64,000 nucleotides of DNA, from contig JAPTHN010000257.1 in the NCBI GenBank assembly GCA_026936325.1, forward strand, positions 124,001 to 188,000. The letters are read 5' to 3'. The notes beneath the pieces are model-generated. The model saw only the letters and a list, made by a program, of their open reading frames with translations. It did no database searches and was not told the origin of the DNA. Below, piece by piece: positions 22,320 through 33,860 of the stretch. Position 1 is the stretch's first letter; each line of letters opens with the position of its first letter. The DNA comes from Platynereis dumerilii. Its lineage: Eukaryota > Annelida > Polychaeta > Phyllodocida > Nereididae. A program made the translations under genes and the position numbers.

Positions 22320-24229
22320 ATTAATGAGCTGTCTCTGAGAAAATCAGGCGGGGGTGTCCGGATGGCCCGACTCGGATTTTGATGAAATTTTCACCAAATG
22401 ACCTTCAAATAGATTAACGAGGACTGGTGAAGTCCGTTTTTTCATCCGACAAATTTTTCCATGCTATTGGGCCTATTCAAAAATAGATGTCAAAACTGCC
22501 TAAAATATATTTAAATTAAAATATATAGTAAAAATGCCCAACTTTGACGATGTAATTCTCAAATCCGGGCGCGTCGTTTGAAAAAGTGACCATGGGGCAT
22601 CTTCAGGTATGCCTTGAACCTCCAAAAACCAATGTCCGCCCGTTGGAACTTTTCCGTATATTTTTGTAATTGACACAATGAAAAACGCAAAAACGGACAA
22701 TTTTGAGGCAAAATGACGGAACCACAAAATTCAAAATTTTTCATATCTCAGCTAATAATACCTCTATTTCAACAAATCAAGTGTCAATTCCTATGTTTTT
22801 AGACATGGGGAACTGATTTATGGGGTTATTTTGATCATCAAAGGTCAAGGTCACCACGAAATGTCAAGGTCACACACCAAAAAATCCAAAAATTGCGGTT
22901 TTTTGGCATCTAACACCCTCCAAAATACCCGAATCAAGTAATATTGCCAATAATATGATGCTTAACTATAGAACAGGTTATATTCATCAAGTAGAAAAGG
23001 AATTATCCTTAAATATTATGCATACACCGTACAGCTCTTGTCAAAATGCAGATATTCCGAATTCTGACGACAACAAAAATCATGAATCGATGGCGTAGAT
23101 CGGGTCCTGATGTATATACTAATTGTATCTGTTCATCCATACATTTTGAGAAAGCTTAAACACCAAGGATTCTAAAAACTGGTATTTCCATATATTATAA
23201 TATTGGCTATGGCGGCCATCTTGGAGTTTCCCAAAATGGCCATCCGAAACACTTTTTTGCTCATATCATCAGATCTATTTGAGCTAGAGTGATGATTTTT
23301 GGGTCAAATTGTTTGTATTCAGGGCAGGGATATTCAATACTTTTTCCCCTTACACTGCTGGTGGGCTATTATTCACAAATTAATATAAGCACTTTAATTT
23401 GCTGCGAAAAATATTGTCAAATGAAATAGTCGTTTGAAGATACATTCCGTGTTCCTGATGTACCAAAAGGAATTCAGAGCTTTTGAAATTGATGTAATGT
23501 GTGCTGCTCTGCTTGTATTAAGATAGCTTCATTAGCCATATTGTATTATTGGTGTTATGTAACAGGAATGGTTGGTAAGGAGGACAGAATTGATTTACGT
23601 TTTTAATAAACTGAACCAATTATAATAACAAATTGTAAACTGAAGTTCAACAATGCGCAATGAAGCTTCATCAACTGTCTTTTTTTCCTGTGGCATAATA
23701 CTTAGTGGCAGTGCCTGGTTTCCTTTAGGATACTGACTTGTACATCACTCACACTTTTTTTAGAATATATTTCAACTCATATTTTGCTATTCAAGTACTT
23801 CAAATATAAGTGGCAATGATAAAATTGCTAAAACCTTTTGTTTATGTATTGATCAACACAATATCTCCTTTTAGCTTAATGGCCATATCAATAGAATTAA
23901 TGATTTTATTCATTTATCCTTAATACCCAAATTTCCAACTTTAATTAAAAATCAAACTTTCAGATACATAAATAAAAAAACCCGGAAAAACTAATATCAT
24001 ATCGAAAGGAATATTTTACATATTTTCTTAATTTTTTGGTTTTAATGAAATCTGTATTTGACTTATTAACATTTTCATAATTCTGTTCATATTATGAGTA
24101 AAACATGATTCTATAACTTTCTTTTTTAAAAAACCAATGAAAAACAAATTTTCACATTTCTCATCAGCAATACATGTTACTTAAAACACAAAAATATGAG
24201 TTGATTGCCATCAATGCACCTCGTGTGGA

Positions 24230-24785
24230 CATATAAAGTTGTAGTTCTTTATTTGGATTATTTGCCTTTGACTGTCTTTTCCAAAGAAACCTATAAGAGT
24301 ATAAAAGGTTACAGTGCCGTCTGTAAGTAGCCCAAGTGAACGGGTTATTCTTTGCCATTGGGACAACGCTATACATCCTCAACCAAACTACTTGTAAAAA
24401 ACAAGGCTGCTCATCCAATGAGAAAATATTTGGGGTCATAAAGGATAATATTTGAGGCATTTGGATACAAATGGCTGCTTATTTTCTTTGCTCTACCAAC
24501 AGTTACATATGGGTCAAAAACTCAAAATCTTTGATAAATAAGTGAACTGCCCTCGTCATTGATGAAAAAATTGGCAGCTATTTGCATCCCATCCCACATG
24601 CCTCAAGAATTGCCCTTTATAATTCAATATAATTACATCTCATCAGATGAGAATTCATGCATCCAGAAAATGGTGTGGTTGAGGAATTTTACCATTCAGC
24701 CACCTGTTCAACTCACATGCAGCCCTGTTACAGTTTTGTGTATTTATATGTTTATGGAAAATGACACCAAAGGCAAATTTTCCTA
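24230..24785. repeat. Old, decayed inverted repeat inside the interior
   Basis: Blocks such as CCTCAACCAAACTACTTGT, AAGGATAATATTTGAGGCAT and GATACAAATGGCTG on the left have inverted partners at 24560-24780. Overall similarity is only moderate. The centre lies near 24510. It is probably an ancient foldback element. Confidence 0.5.
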
Positions 24786-25414
24786 AATCAATTAATAAAT
24801 AACTAGAACTTAATATGCGGACAACGCTGTACATGATGGAGTACATTTATTACAATTTTAACCAATAATCTGAGCAATTTCAAACACTTAATATTGCATA
24901 AATGTTGGTAAATGTACAACTCATGAGAAATTTGAAAATTTGCTGTTCAATTAATTTTTTTAATACGAAATCAGATATTCTTAAAATATGAACATAAGTA
25001 CAATAATAACAGTTGAAAACATGTCAAGTTACCTGTTGGTGTCACACCTGTTCAGTTCGATTATGACTTTTAATCAAATTTGGGTATGAAGGATTAAAAT
25101 AACCTGTTTAATAAATGTGACACACTAGATTAGGGCACTGTGTATTTATAGGGAGAGGATTTACACGAAGCAGGTGTGAAAGCTAAACAGCTGCAAACAA
25201 GAAAGTCAGAAAACGTGGCAGCAACACGAGTCTGAAGTGAATAGAAACTAGAATGAAGAATAGACAATGGAGAATAGCACTGGCCAGGGTCACTCAATCG
25301 CTCTTAGTTTTAAACTAAGCCATAATTATTGAAAAAACACATTTATCATATTCACTTGACAGAATATTGTGTGATGATCTCTTTATAAAAAGAAAGTTTT
25401 AGCAGTTTGTCGCT

Positions 25415-25718
25415 GCCAGGCGCTTGATCGAGTGGCCGAGTGCTCTACTGAAGGTCTTTGCCCGTATGGGTTCGAGCCCCGGGTAGGGAACCGAAAATTT
25501 TCTGTGGATCTTCATGAGCAAAATCCCAGCAGAACTGGATGTTGTCAGGATGAGAGGTTAAATTGGCCGCCCTTGTATCAGTGTCTAGTAAGTGAAAGAC
25601 CCCTCACACTGGATATCTAAATGTGCAGCATTTGAGGACTCCCGCTCTATCCCATCTAATCAATCAACATGCCTGAGTGCCAAGAACAGGGCTTAGAAGA
25701 TTGCACTTACCATATCTG

Positions 25719-25753
<35 letters not shown>

Positions 25754-25772
25754 GTCTATCTATATATCTACA
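25415..25772 (+). mobile_element. tRNA-derived SINE with TATC tail
   Basis: The head carries an RNA polymerase III A box (TGGCCGAGTGC, ~25433) and B box (GGGTTCGAGCCCC, ~25470) with tRNA-like spacing. A ~230-base unrelated body follows, then a (TATC)n tail at 25717-25772. The acceptor stem does not pair and the sequence continues without a tRNA end, so it is a SINE, not a tRNA gene. Body words recur at 29.9 kb. Confidence 0.85.
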
Positions 25773-26527
25773 AAAACATTGTAATAAAACTTGGAATTGA
25801 TCATCTAAGCCGTTGGACCACTTACATTGATTTTTTTTTTGTTGATTTGAAAAAATACTTCTATCAAAATGTATCATTTCCTTGAATGTCAAATACAACT
25901 AACATGCGAAGCTATCGTGAAGATGCACACTTGTGAGATGCCGACAGTAGGTATTCCTTCATTTGTCCACTATTTGTTGTCAGATAACTTTACAAATGTT
26001 TTTGTGAATCCCACTTGAAAAACATTAACTGGTGAAATACTAAAAATCTCAATTTATATGACTAATGAATTCAACAAGGCATTTTCTCACACCCTGGTGG
26101 TTCAATTGCCATTTTTCTTTGGTTAATGAAATAATGAAGCCAAAATGGCCATGTTTATAGTTGATTTGGCACATTATAAGAGTCAGCGAGTTTGCAACAC
26201 CCCTAAATGTTGAAAATTATGTGAAAATTATAAATAAAATGCTTTTTATTATTATTTTTCACCTGATTCCGTGACCTTATGTATAACTAGATACGCTGTG
26301 ATATTTCGATAACACTGTAATGCTATTTTATAGATCTAAAACTGATATTTTGCATGCGACAAGGGTGTGAATAACCAAATATTTTGAATTTCAGTATTCT
26401 CAAAATTTTCCTAACAGATTTTTTAGATGTTTACATCAAATCGAAGCTGAGACCATGTACTACAACGCTGCGTTGACAGATTCTTTGTACATTTTTTTTA
26501 ACCCTAAACTTCGTTCAAGGACACTGT
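25773..26527. other. No feature recognised
   Basis: AT-rich sequence up to the inner end of the right inverted arm. No coding frame was recognised. Confidence 0.4.
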
Positions 26528-27945
26528 GACCAGGTACTTCACTGACACTCAGTAATATACCACAGGAAAAAAAGACAGTTGATGAAGCTTCATTGCGCAT
26601 TGTTGAACTTCAATATACACAATTATCATCAATTTGTTATTATAATTGGCTCAGTTTCTTAAAAACAAAAATAATTTCTGTCCTCCTTACCATCCAATCA
26701 TGTTACATAACACCAATAATACTATATGGCTAACAAAGCTCTCTTAATACAAGCAGAGCAGCACACATTACATTGATTTCAAAAGCTCTGAATTCATTTT
26801 GGTACATCAGGAACACAGAATGTATCCTCAAATGACTTTTTCATTTGACAATATTTTCCCCAGCAAATTAAAGTGCTTATGTCAATTTGTGGATAATAGT
26901 CCACTAGCAGTGTAAGGGGAAAAAGTATTGAATATCCCTGCCCTGAATACAAACATTTTTACCCAAAAATCATCACTCTAGCCCAAATAGATCTGATGAT
27001 ACGCGCAAAAAAGGTTTTCGGATGGCCATTTTGAGAAGCTCCAAGATGGCCGCCATAGCCAATATAATAATATATGGAAATACCAGTTTTTAGAATCCTT
27101 GGTGTTTAAGCTTTCTCAAAATGTATGGATGAACAGATACAATTAATATGTACATCAGGACCCGATCTACGCCATCGATTCATGATTTTTGTTGTCGTCA
27201 GAATTCGGAATATCTGTATTTTGACAGGAGCTGTGTAATATTTAAGGATAATTCCTTTTTCTACTTGATGAATATAACCTGTTCTATAGTTAAGCATCAT
27301 AATATTGGCAATATTACTTGATTCGGGTATTTTGGAGGGTGTTAGATGCCAAAAAACTGCAATTTTTGGATTTTTTGGTGTTTGACCTTGACATTTCGTG
27401 GTGACCTTGACCTTTGATGATCAAAATAACCCCATAAATCAGTTCCCCATGTCTAAAAACATAGGAATTGACACTTGATTTGTTGAAATAGAGGTATTAT
27501 TAGCTGAGATATGAAAAATTTTGAATTTTGTGGTTCCGTCATTTTGCCTCAAAATTGTCCGTTTTTGCGTTTTTTATTGTGTCAATTACAAAAATATACG
27601 GAAAAGTTCCACCTGGCGGACATTGGTATTTGGAGGTTCAAGGTATACCTGAAGATGCCCCATGGTCACTTTTTCAAACGACGCGCCCAGATTTGAGAAT
27701 TACATCGTCAAAGTTGGGAATTTTTACTATATATTTTAATTTAAATATATTTTAGGCAGTTTTGACATCTATTTTTGAATGGGCCCAATAGCATGGAAAA
27801 ATTTGTCGGATGACAAAACGGACTTCACCAGTCCTCGTTAATCTATATGAAGGTCATTTGGTGAAAATTTCATCAAAATCCGAGTCGGGCCATCGGGACA
27901 CATATTGGGCTATCCGCCTGATTTTCTCAGAGACAGCTCATTAAT

Positions 27946-28225
27946 GTCATGTGGATTAAACCCCTAAAAGGCACAACAGGGATAGAAGATACCATATTGA
28001 CCCAAAAATGATAAATATGCATGCCTTAGTTTTGGCTTGACACCCAATGCACAAAAAAATGCTTTTTTAAAATTTTTTAATAATTGTGAGAAAAGTATTA
28101 ATCTCATGTGGATTAAACCCCTAAAAGGCACAACTAGGATAAAAGATACAATAATGTCCCAAAAATAAAAAGTATACATCCCATAGTTTTGGCATTACTC
28201 CCAATACACAAGTGGAACGCTCGTT
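27946..28225. repeat. Two-copy direct repeat, ~157-bp period
   Basis: TCATGTGGATTAAACCCCTA...GGATA-AAAGATAC begins at ~27948 and again at ~28104. The copies are roughly 80% alike. The repeat abuts the outer end of the right inverted arm. Confidence 0.75.
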
Positions 28226-28267
28226 TTCCGTATCATTGAAAGACATATACATTGCCGAGGGTAATTA

Positions 28268-28870
28268 GTTTTTGGAGTTATGGGAGTTACGGGAGTTAGC
28301 GGGAGTTAGTGGGAGTTACGGGAGTTAGTGGGAGTCACAGGAGTTAGTGGGAGTTACAGGAGTTAGCGGGAGTTATGGGAGTTACGGGAATTAGCAGGAG
28401 TTATCGGGAGTTAGTGGGAGTTAGTGGGAGTCAAGGGAGTTAGTGGGAGTTAGCAGGAATTAGCGGGAGCTAGCGGGAGTTAGTGGGAATTGTGGGAGTT
28501 AGCAGGAGTTAGCGGGAGTTAGTCGGAGTTGCGGGAGTTAGTGGGAGTTACGGGAGTTAGTGGGAGTTAGCGGGAGTTAGCAAGAGTTACGGGAGTTAGT
28601 CAGAGTTACGGGAGTTAGCAGGAGTTAGCTGGAGTAAGTGGGAGTTATGGGAGTTAGTGGGAGTTGGCAGGAGTTATGGGAGTTAGTGGGAGTTACAGGA
28701 GTCAGAGGGAGTTATGGGAGTTAGCAGGAGTTAGCGGGAGTTAGCAGGAGCTACGGGAGTTAGCAAGAGTTAGCGGGAGTTAGCGGGAGTTATGGGAGTT
28801 AGCAGGAGTTAGCGGGAGTTAGTGGGACATAGCGGGAGTTGCAGGACATCAAGGAGTTCCGGGAGTTACA
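28268..28870. repeat. 9-10 bp minisatellite (GGGAGTTAGC/T)
   Basis: About 60 copies of GGGAGTTAG(C/T), GGGAGTTAC and GGGAGTTAT lie head to tail with frequent one-base variants. The plus strand is very G/A-rich. Confidence 0.95.
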
Positions 28871-29859
28871 TGCTTAAATGGGCCTAATAGGATCAGTATG
28901 CCATCGTTATGTAATCAGTTTTGATCATTTTTTAGTCAGTCCAGTTTGCCATCCTCCTGCCCAGCAATTTTTAATGGATTCACAAGTGATCCATCAATGT
29001 CAACATGTTTACTTTAACTGTATAAATTAGCATAAATTCAGGTTATTAACTGCAGGATATCAGAACATTAAGAAAGTTCATTGGACCTCATGCTGTGAAA
29101 ACTAATCTCGGAATCCCTTTGATCATCACTTGTTTTTGTATATTTCCACTTTATTTAAAATTTTTTATGTTCATAAGTTTCTGCTAGTATACATACACTA
29201 TTTTTCTTCAAAACAAACTTTACTTATTAGTTTCTTGCCTTTCCACTTATCCAGACCCAAGTTATTAAAATCTTACCAAAGTTGAAAAATTAAGAACTTG
29301 ATTTTTAAAGCTCCCCCTCATCCTTCTAGCACCCCTGCAGTTGGCATTCACTTAATTGACTGCCGCACTACCCTCAGATGCTAAAACCCCATGGTGTCCT
29401 CTTAATGATGGTCATGTGTCATGAACTGGTCTGCTAAAATGGTGGATTTGTCGCACAAAATTTCAAAACAAAATATTCAATGGAACATTTCTGCCACTTC
29501 TATTGCCCAGAATGTTGATGCATGTCAGTCAGAATCAGGAGTGGATCTTGAGTAGGTGTAGCGGAGTCGGTGTAGCAATACTGTGAAAAGAAGAAATCAG
29601 CCCCTCTGCACTGTCCCAATCATGGTTTATTTTTTCAGATAGTTATTTTAGTTCATGTGCTATGCTTTAGATGTCTTACTTGGGGTTTTTGAGTGCTTCT
29701 CAGGAAAAGCCAAGCAGATGTCATTCTCAACCTTAGTAGTAATCTACAGAAGCATATTGCAAAATGTTGTAGTTTGTGATCGCAAATATTTTCAATGTAC
29801 CCTTAAAAAGCAAAAACCAAACTTGATGTCATTCAGATTAGTTGCTAAATTGGGGTATC
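28871..29859. other. No gene recognised
   Basis: AT-rich unique-looking sequence. Short open frames occur but have no recognisable motifs. Confidence 0.4.
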
Positions 29860-30045
29860 CTTGTATTAGAGCCTGTGCTGGGCAAGGAAAAGATCCCTTA
29901 CATGGGGTAAACATGCAGCATGTTGAGGACTCCTGCCCTCTCTCTCATTTCATCAATGTAACCTTGTGAGTAGCCACAACAGGCCATACAGGGCTGTGCT
30001 TACCTTATCTATCGATATATCCATCTATCTATTCATAATTCTTAT
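29860..30045 (+). mobile_element. Decayed SINE 3' body
   Basis: It shares blocks with the SINE at 25.4 kb (GTGCAGCATTTGAGGACTCC versus ATGCAGCATGTTGAGGACTCC; CAGGGCTTAGAAGATTGC versus CAGGGCTGTGCTTACC). It also ends in degenerate TATC words. The tRNA-like head is missing, so this is an older or truncated copy. Confidence 0.65.
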
Positions 30046-31062
30046 GCTAATTTCCAATCACTTTGATCCATGGACCAGAAATCTTCCTGTGTTGTAATTT
30101 TGTTACATTTAAGATGAGCTGGCTCATAAAAGGACAACAAATGTCCAGAACATGCCTAGTTAAAGGGATATACTTTTTCTTAATTCGTTGGTGAATTTGA
30201 CTTGGAAACACAAGTAGATTTTAGAGGAATTTTAAATATAAAAAAAAGTCAGTTTTTGCTGTCAAGATTTCATATCGCTAAATGGGATTTATGTAAAAAG
30301 TGTTAACATAATATCATTAGAGGAACTAGTCAGAATCATTTTGCAACGAACTCCATTACAATTGGTTAAGTAGTAGAAAAGTTACAGACGTTTTACTAAA
30401 AAACATCAATTTTGAGAAAAGCCTTAAAAACCTTCCCTTAAGTCTACACATTTCAAAAGTGCCCATATCTCAATAAGTATACAAGATAATTAAGTTCTGT
30501 TTGAAACACTATATAGTGCTATGCTTCTGTGATGATATATCAGAAAATAGAAAAAATATACATTTTTGACCTGCGACGCAAAATGGACCAGTTCATGACG
30601 CATGACCTGATCCTTCTCACTGTCAACTTTTGGACCCAAGCTCATTCTGCATGAAGAAAACAGTCCCCGCTGTCATGATGCTCCTTAAAAAACCTCTTCT
30701 CTGAAAGAGAGTCAGTGTTAGCTTGTCAACAACCTCATACCTGTATAATGATACCTGTTTGCCTTTCAAAGCACTCTCAATTAAGGGTAAGCCACTTTGT
30801 ACCTTCATTCTCTACATGATGTCCCAATATGAGCTTGGGCACTCTTGGTCTGTTAAGTGCTAACCAAACTTGTAATCTGATCACTCTATATGCTTTCACA
30901 CCAGAATCTTACTCTAGTAAATAAAAATCATAGTCACCCCTCTAGCAGCTGGTTTTCAAAGAAAAAATTTAAAATATCACCACAACCAAAAAGAAATTCT
31001 GCCCTGTCCCCTTTACTGACTTAAAAAGTAAAATAAATTCATTAAAAGGTTCAGTCATCGAA
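30046..31062. other. No feature recognised
   Basis: No coding frame or repeat recognised upstream of cassette A. Confidence 0.4.
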
Positions 31063-31494
31063 ATGAGAAAGACAGTTGTCAGCAGATCGAGCTCCTGTCA
31101 AGTCGCCTCCAGCATGGGTCAAACTGACAGCCCTTCTACCTCAGATTTAACAGAAATCGTCTCACTGGACCTGGAAAGTTCTTCCATTGGCCAAGTTGCT
31201 CTTGAACACCAGAACGAGGACACTCTGAGCTCAGACTCTGTGGATAATGGGAGCCAGTGGGAAATATTCGGACACACTCTACCACGCAATGAGATAAAAT
31301 ATTTTACTCAAGTAATTATGCTTTATTTCCTAATCGTCAGCTCTGTTGCTTACCTAGCAATTGGACATGAAAACAGCAATCTCTGGGTCTCAATATTATC
31401 TACATCCCTGGGTATTCTCCTCCCTTGTCCCGCCCTAGACAGTGCCCAGGGGCCAACAGAGCCCATCAGACAGACCTCTAAACCTCTGGACTAA
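31063..31494 (+). CDS. Cassette A gene 1: small two-TM protein
   Basis: 143 residues from an ATG in a fair context (cgaaATGa). Residues 1-70 are Ser/Glu/Asp-rich and look disordered. LPRNE (73-77) precedes a hydrophobic segment at ~80-100. ENSNLW (103-108) forms a short loop, and a second hydrophobic segment runs at ~108-121, ending LPCPAL. The tail is short and polar. The protein at 56999 shares the same signature, which argues that this is a real gene product. Its role is unknown. The hairpin of two membrane spans suggests a small membrane protein. It is followed ~250 bases downstream by gene 2 on the same strand. It may belong to a fossil mobile or virus-like element. Confidence 0.72.
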   Translation: MRKTVVSRSSSCQVASSMGQTDSPSTSDLTEIVSLDLESSSIGQVALEHQNEDTLSSDSVDNGSQWEIFGHTLPRNEIKYFTQVIMLYFLIVSSVAYLAIGHENSNLWVSILSTSLGILLPCPALDSAQGPTEPIRQTSKPLD

Positions 31495-31744
31495 AAAGCA
31501 TCAAAGAATCAACTCACCTCTGCTCTTCCATTTCCCGGCTTATTCCCCATGACAACCCACCTTCTCACTTTGGCTTTCTCAACTGATATGCAGTCATCCG
31601 CATCGATGGTCACGTGACTGAGACCTTGCTGCCCCCCTCATTCTCCAGCTACCCCCCTTCCAAGAGGATAATGTATAAATGGTGCAAGACAACTACTTCA
31701 CATTCATATTGTATTTTCATCAGTCAATACAAAACTTTTCAGAC

Positions 31745-32545
31745 ATGGCTTACTTTACTGACGAAAACCAGTATGTCGAATCTTCATTTGCTGTTAGAGA
31801 AGGGATCAGCAACCTGAAGTTTGATCTCATGATGGGACCTTCCAGAGACAGGCACTATTTGAAAATCAGGCTCGAAGTTGGAGGCCACACAGACCCAATC
31901 ATGATCAGAGGGCAAGACCTGGACAGGCTACATGACAAGATGTGGGATTTCTCCAACAGGATCGAGCAGGAGGCCACCTTCAGAACCAAAATTTCTGCAC
32001 ACACAGAACTGCAGAGGCACTGCAGCTACCATGGCATCTGGGAAACCTCCATTGTTGAAATCAGACCATTCTTCGACATCCCCAACACTCCTCCAGTCTC
32101 GGTAAGACTGTGCATACCATTCACGTCACTGCAGTACAAGAAACTCAGGGATTAGCTCCCACGCATGATGAGAAAGGTCGAGGAGGTCCCCCTGCAGCGA
32201 ATCGACTCCTATTCCATCCCCATCTTCAAGAGAGAATGTTTGACATCCAAGATTGTTCACTACTTTGCAACAGAAGAAGAAGCATCTAGGGACCCATACG
32301 TCAGACTCCGCTTCATCAGCAGGCAGGATGTTCTTAACTGCACATCAGACAACACTCGCTTAGAGCCCGATTGGCAGATTGCCGCCTTTGAGAAGCTCGT
32401 TGCGGATCACCAGGAAATGATGGATCACACCCGAGAAGAAGAAGAAGAAGAAGCCATGGACGCTCTATGCTATGGACCATGGGTGGCACGTACCCCCATC
32501 CCCGACATCGACCCCCTAGGCCCCTGTCCCCCACCAATCTGCTGA
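31745..32545 (+). pseudogene. Cassette A gene 2: PC4-like double-module protein (broken)
   Basis: The start is placed at MAYFTDENQY because it aligns with MANFFTTDQL of the cassette B homologue. Module 1 (~15-70) holds GISNLKFDL and GQDLDRLHDKM. Module 2 (~100 on) holds TSIVEIRPFFDIPN followed by FTSLQYKKL. The pattern V-x-IRxF/Y...IxLxxxxFxxL resembles the ssDNA-binding PC4/p15 coactivator fold. This is inference from pattern, not a profile hit. The C-terminus has a run of Glu. The reading looks broken about once, so it is treated as a fossil. GC content is well above the flanks. Confidence 0.6.
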
Positions 32546-32694
32546 ACGAAATCGACCTGGATCGACTCAGCCCCCCTCCCCCTCCAAGGCCTCTCATCCC
32601 CACTCACAAGCTGAGTGAGATCGCAGTCCCCAGGCCAAGCCCCTATCGTCTATCTCAAGGAAGACTCAGTCAAATCAATTTGACTGAATTTTGA
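32467..32694 (+). other. Open stretch with PTHxLSE motif after cassette A gene 2
   Basis: A second open stretch overlaps the end of gene 2. It is Pro-rich with the repeated word LxEI/LSQI (LLNEI, LSEI, LSQI) and the motif PTHKLSE. A matching PATHILSE lies in the stretch after cassette B gene 2. It may be a separate small product, an exon or an alternative ending. No start signal is established. Confidence 0.4.
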
Positions 32695-32869
32695 AATATA
32701 TCTGAAAAATAATCTCGAGGTTCTCTTGCACAGAATGGCAATATAAATAAGCCCAATAGGTGAGTTGCACAATGGGAGCTTTTGAGGTAAAAAACAGTTA
32801 AACCTGCTTTGACTGAGTCTTCCATTGATTTCTACCCTCCAAATAGTTGTTTGTTGTGCAAGCTAAAAA

Positions 32870-33114
32870 GGTCAAAGTGGTTTGACTGAAGCCGACTCTA
32901 TGAATCTGCACAAGTCTAGTGGAAGACTCAGTCAAAGCTATGTTTTGGCTGGATCATCCTCCATTTTCTAGTGGAAGACTAAGTCAAAGCTATGTTATGA
33001 CTGAGTCTTCCACTTGAAAATGGAGGATGACTCAGCCAAAATATAGCTTTGACTGAGTCTTCCAGTAGATTAGTGGCAGATTCACAGAGTCGGCCTCTGT
33101 CAAACCACTTTGAC
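32870..33114. repeat. 245-bp palindrome with GACTGAGTCTTCC words
   Basis: The outer ends GGTCAAAGTGGTTTGAC and its inverse GTCAAACCACTTTGACC match. The inner blocks GAAGACTCAGTCAAAGCTAT and GGATCATCCTCCATTTTC pair with inverse copies around a centre near 32992. Single copies of the same word also occur at ~32660, ~32805 and ~33362. It may be a short foldback element just 3' of cassette A. Confidence 0.8.
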
Positions 33115-33589
33115 CTAGTATGGAAATTAAAATAATGAAGCCACTGCCTTGCAGCTTCTTGGAATAATCAGTCAAAATTACTTTATTAAATAAATTCTAC
33201 ATTTTCTAAACATCATTTATGTTTCTGCACGATCACAACACCAAGCTGAACGCAATGATATAACTCTCAATACAATCAGCGACGGGAAACAGAAGTTATC
33301 TGCTGATTTGTTTAGTTTTCAGAATTTCAGGTCTGCTGAAAATTGCAAAATTTGCTGTATCTGAGTCTTCCATGAGATAGACGCTATGATCTGTGCTACT
33401 CAGTGATCAAAAGGCTGTTCATGCCCTGATTATACTTTGAAGACCCCCACTGAGGATTTCATGGACTTGATGCTACAAAGCACCAATGAACTGTCTCCCT
33501 ATACAGCAGGCCTGTTTGATCTTAAAAAATTGACATGTGACACCAAAGAGATGTCTCACAAAAACTCTGTAATGGATGCCATGTTTGAG

Positions 33590-33860
33590 AAATGTGTGGC
33601 TTGTTACTACAGGCATTACAAACTATCGAGGAATAGCTCTAAGTAATTCCATAGGAAAAGTCCTGGATTACGTTTTGCTGGACAGGAATGCAGGTAGTCT
33701 AAAAACCTCGCCATTGCAGTTTGCATACAAGCCCAATAGAGGCACAACCATGTGTTCCCTTATGATCAAAGAAATTGTGAAGTACTATATGGATTGAGGA
33801 TCTAATATTTACTGTTGCAGTTTGGACATGAGCAAGGCATTTGATTTGGTTATAGTCCAG
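33590..33860 (+). mobile_element. LINE reverse transcriptase scrap (different family)
   Basis: The translation NYRGIALSNSIGKVLDYVLL, FAYKPNRGTTMCSLMIKE and, after an in-frame TGA at ~33795, YCCSLDMSKAFDLV matches the RT palm region of a non-LTR element. DMSKAFD is motif A. The sequence differs from the two L2-like copies, so it represents another LINE group. Only ~90 codons remain, with no endonuclease or YxDD region. Confidence 0.75.

Larger units (their letters stand above)
22320..27945. mobile_element. 5.6-kb structure with 1.4-kb inverted arms
   Basis: The left arm (22320-23720) and right arm (about 26528-27945) are reverse complements over ~1.4 kb with scattered changes. Outer ends match at ATTAATGAGCTGTCTCTGAG and inner ends at CCTGTGG...CAGT...CCTGGT. 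The ~2.8-kb interior holds a SINE, an older inverted repeat and no transposase. It could be a foldback-type transposon or an inverted segmental duplication. No clear target duplication was found. Confidence 0.8.

Noticed and set aside
22500-22744. Open frames duplicated at 27511-27755 as a conserved protein
   Set aside because: The matching is explained by the 1.4-kb inverted arms. The translations show no coding bias and two frames match equally.
24164-24846. Short open frames on both strands near 24.2-24.8 kb
   Set aside because: They lie in a decayed inverted repeat and have no recognisable motif.
25430-25490. Possible tRNA gene
   Set aside because: A and B boxes are present, but there is no pairing acceptor stem and the sequence continues into a SINE body and a TATC tail.
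29655-29969. 104-codon open frame
   Set aside because: Its 3' half is the SINE body, and there is no homology or domain.
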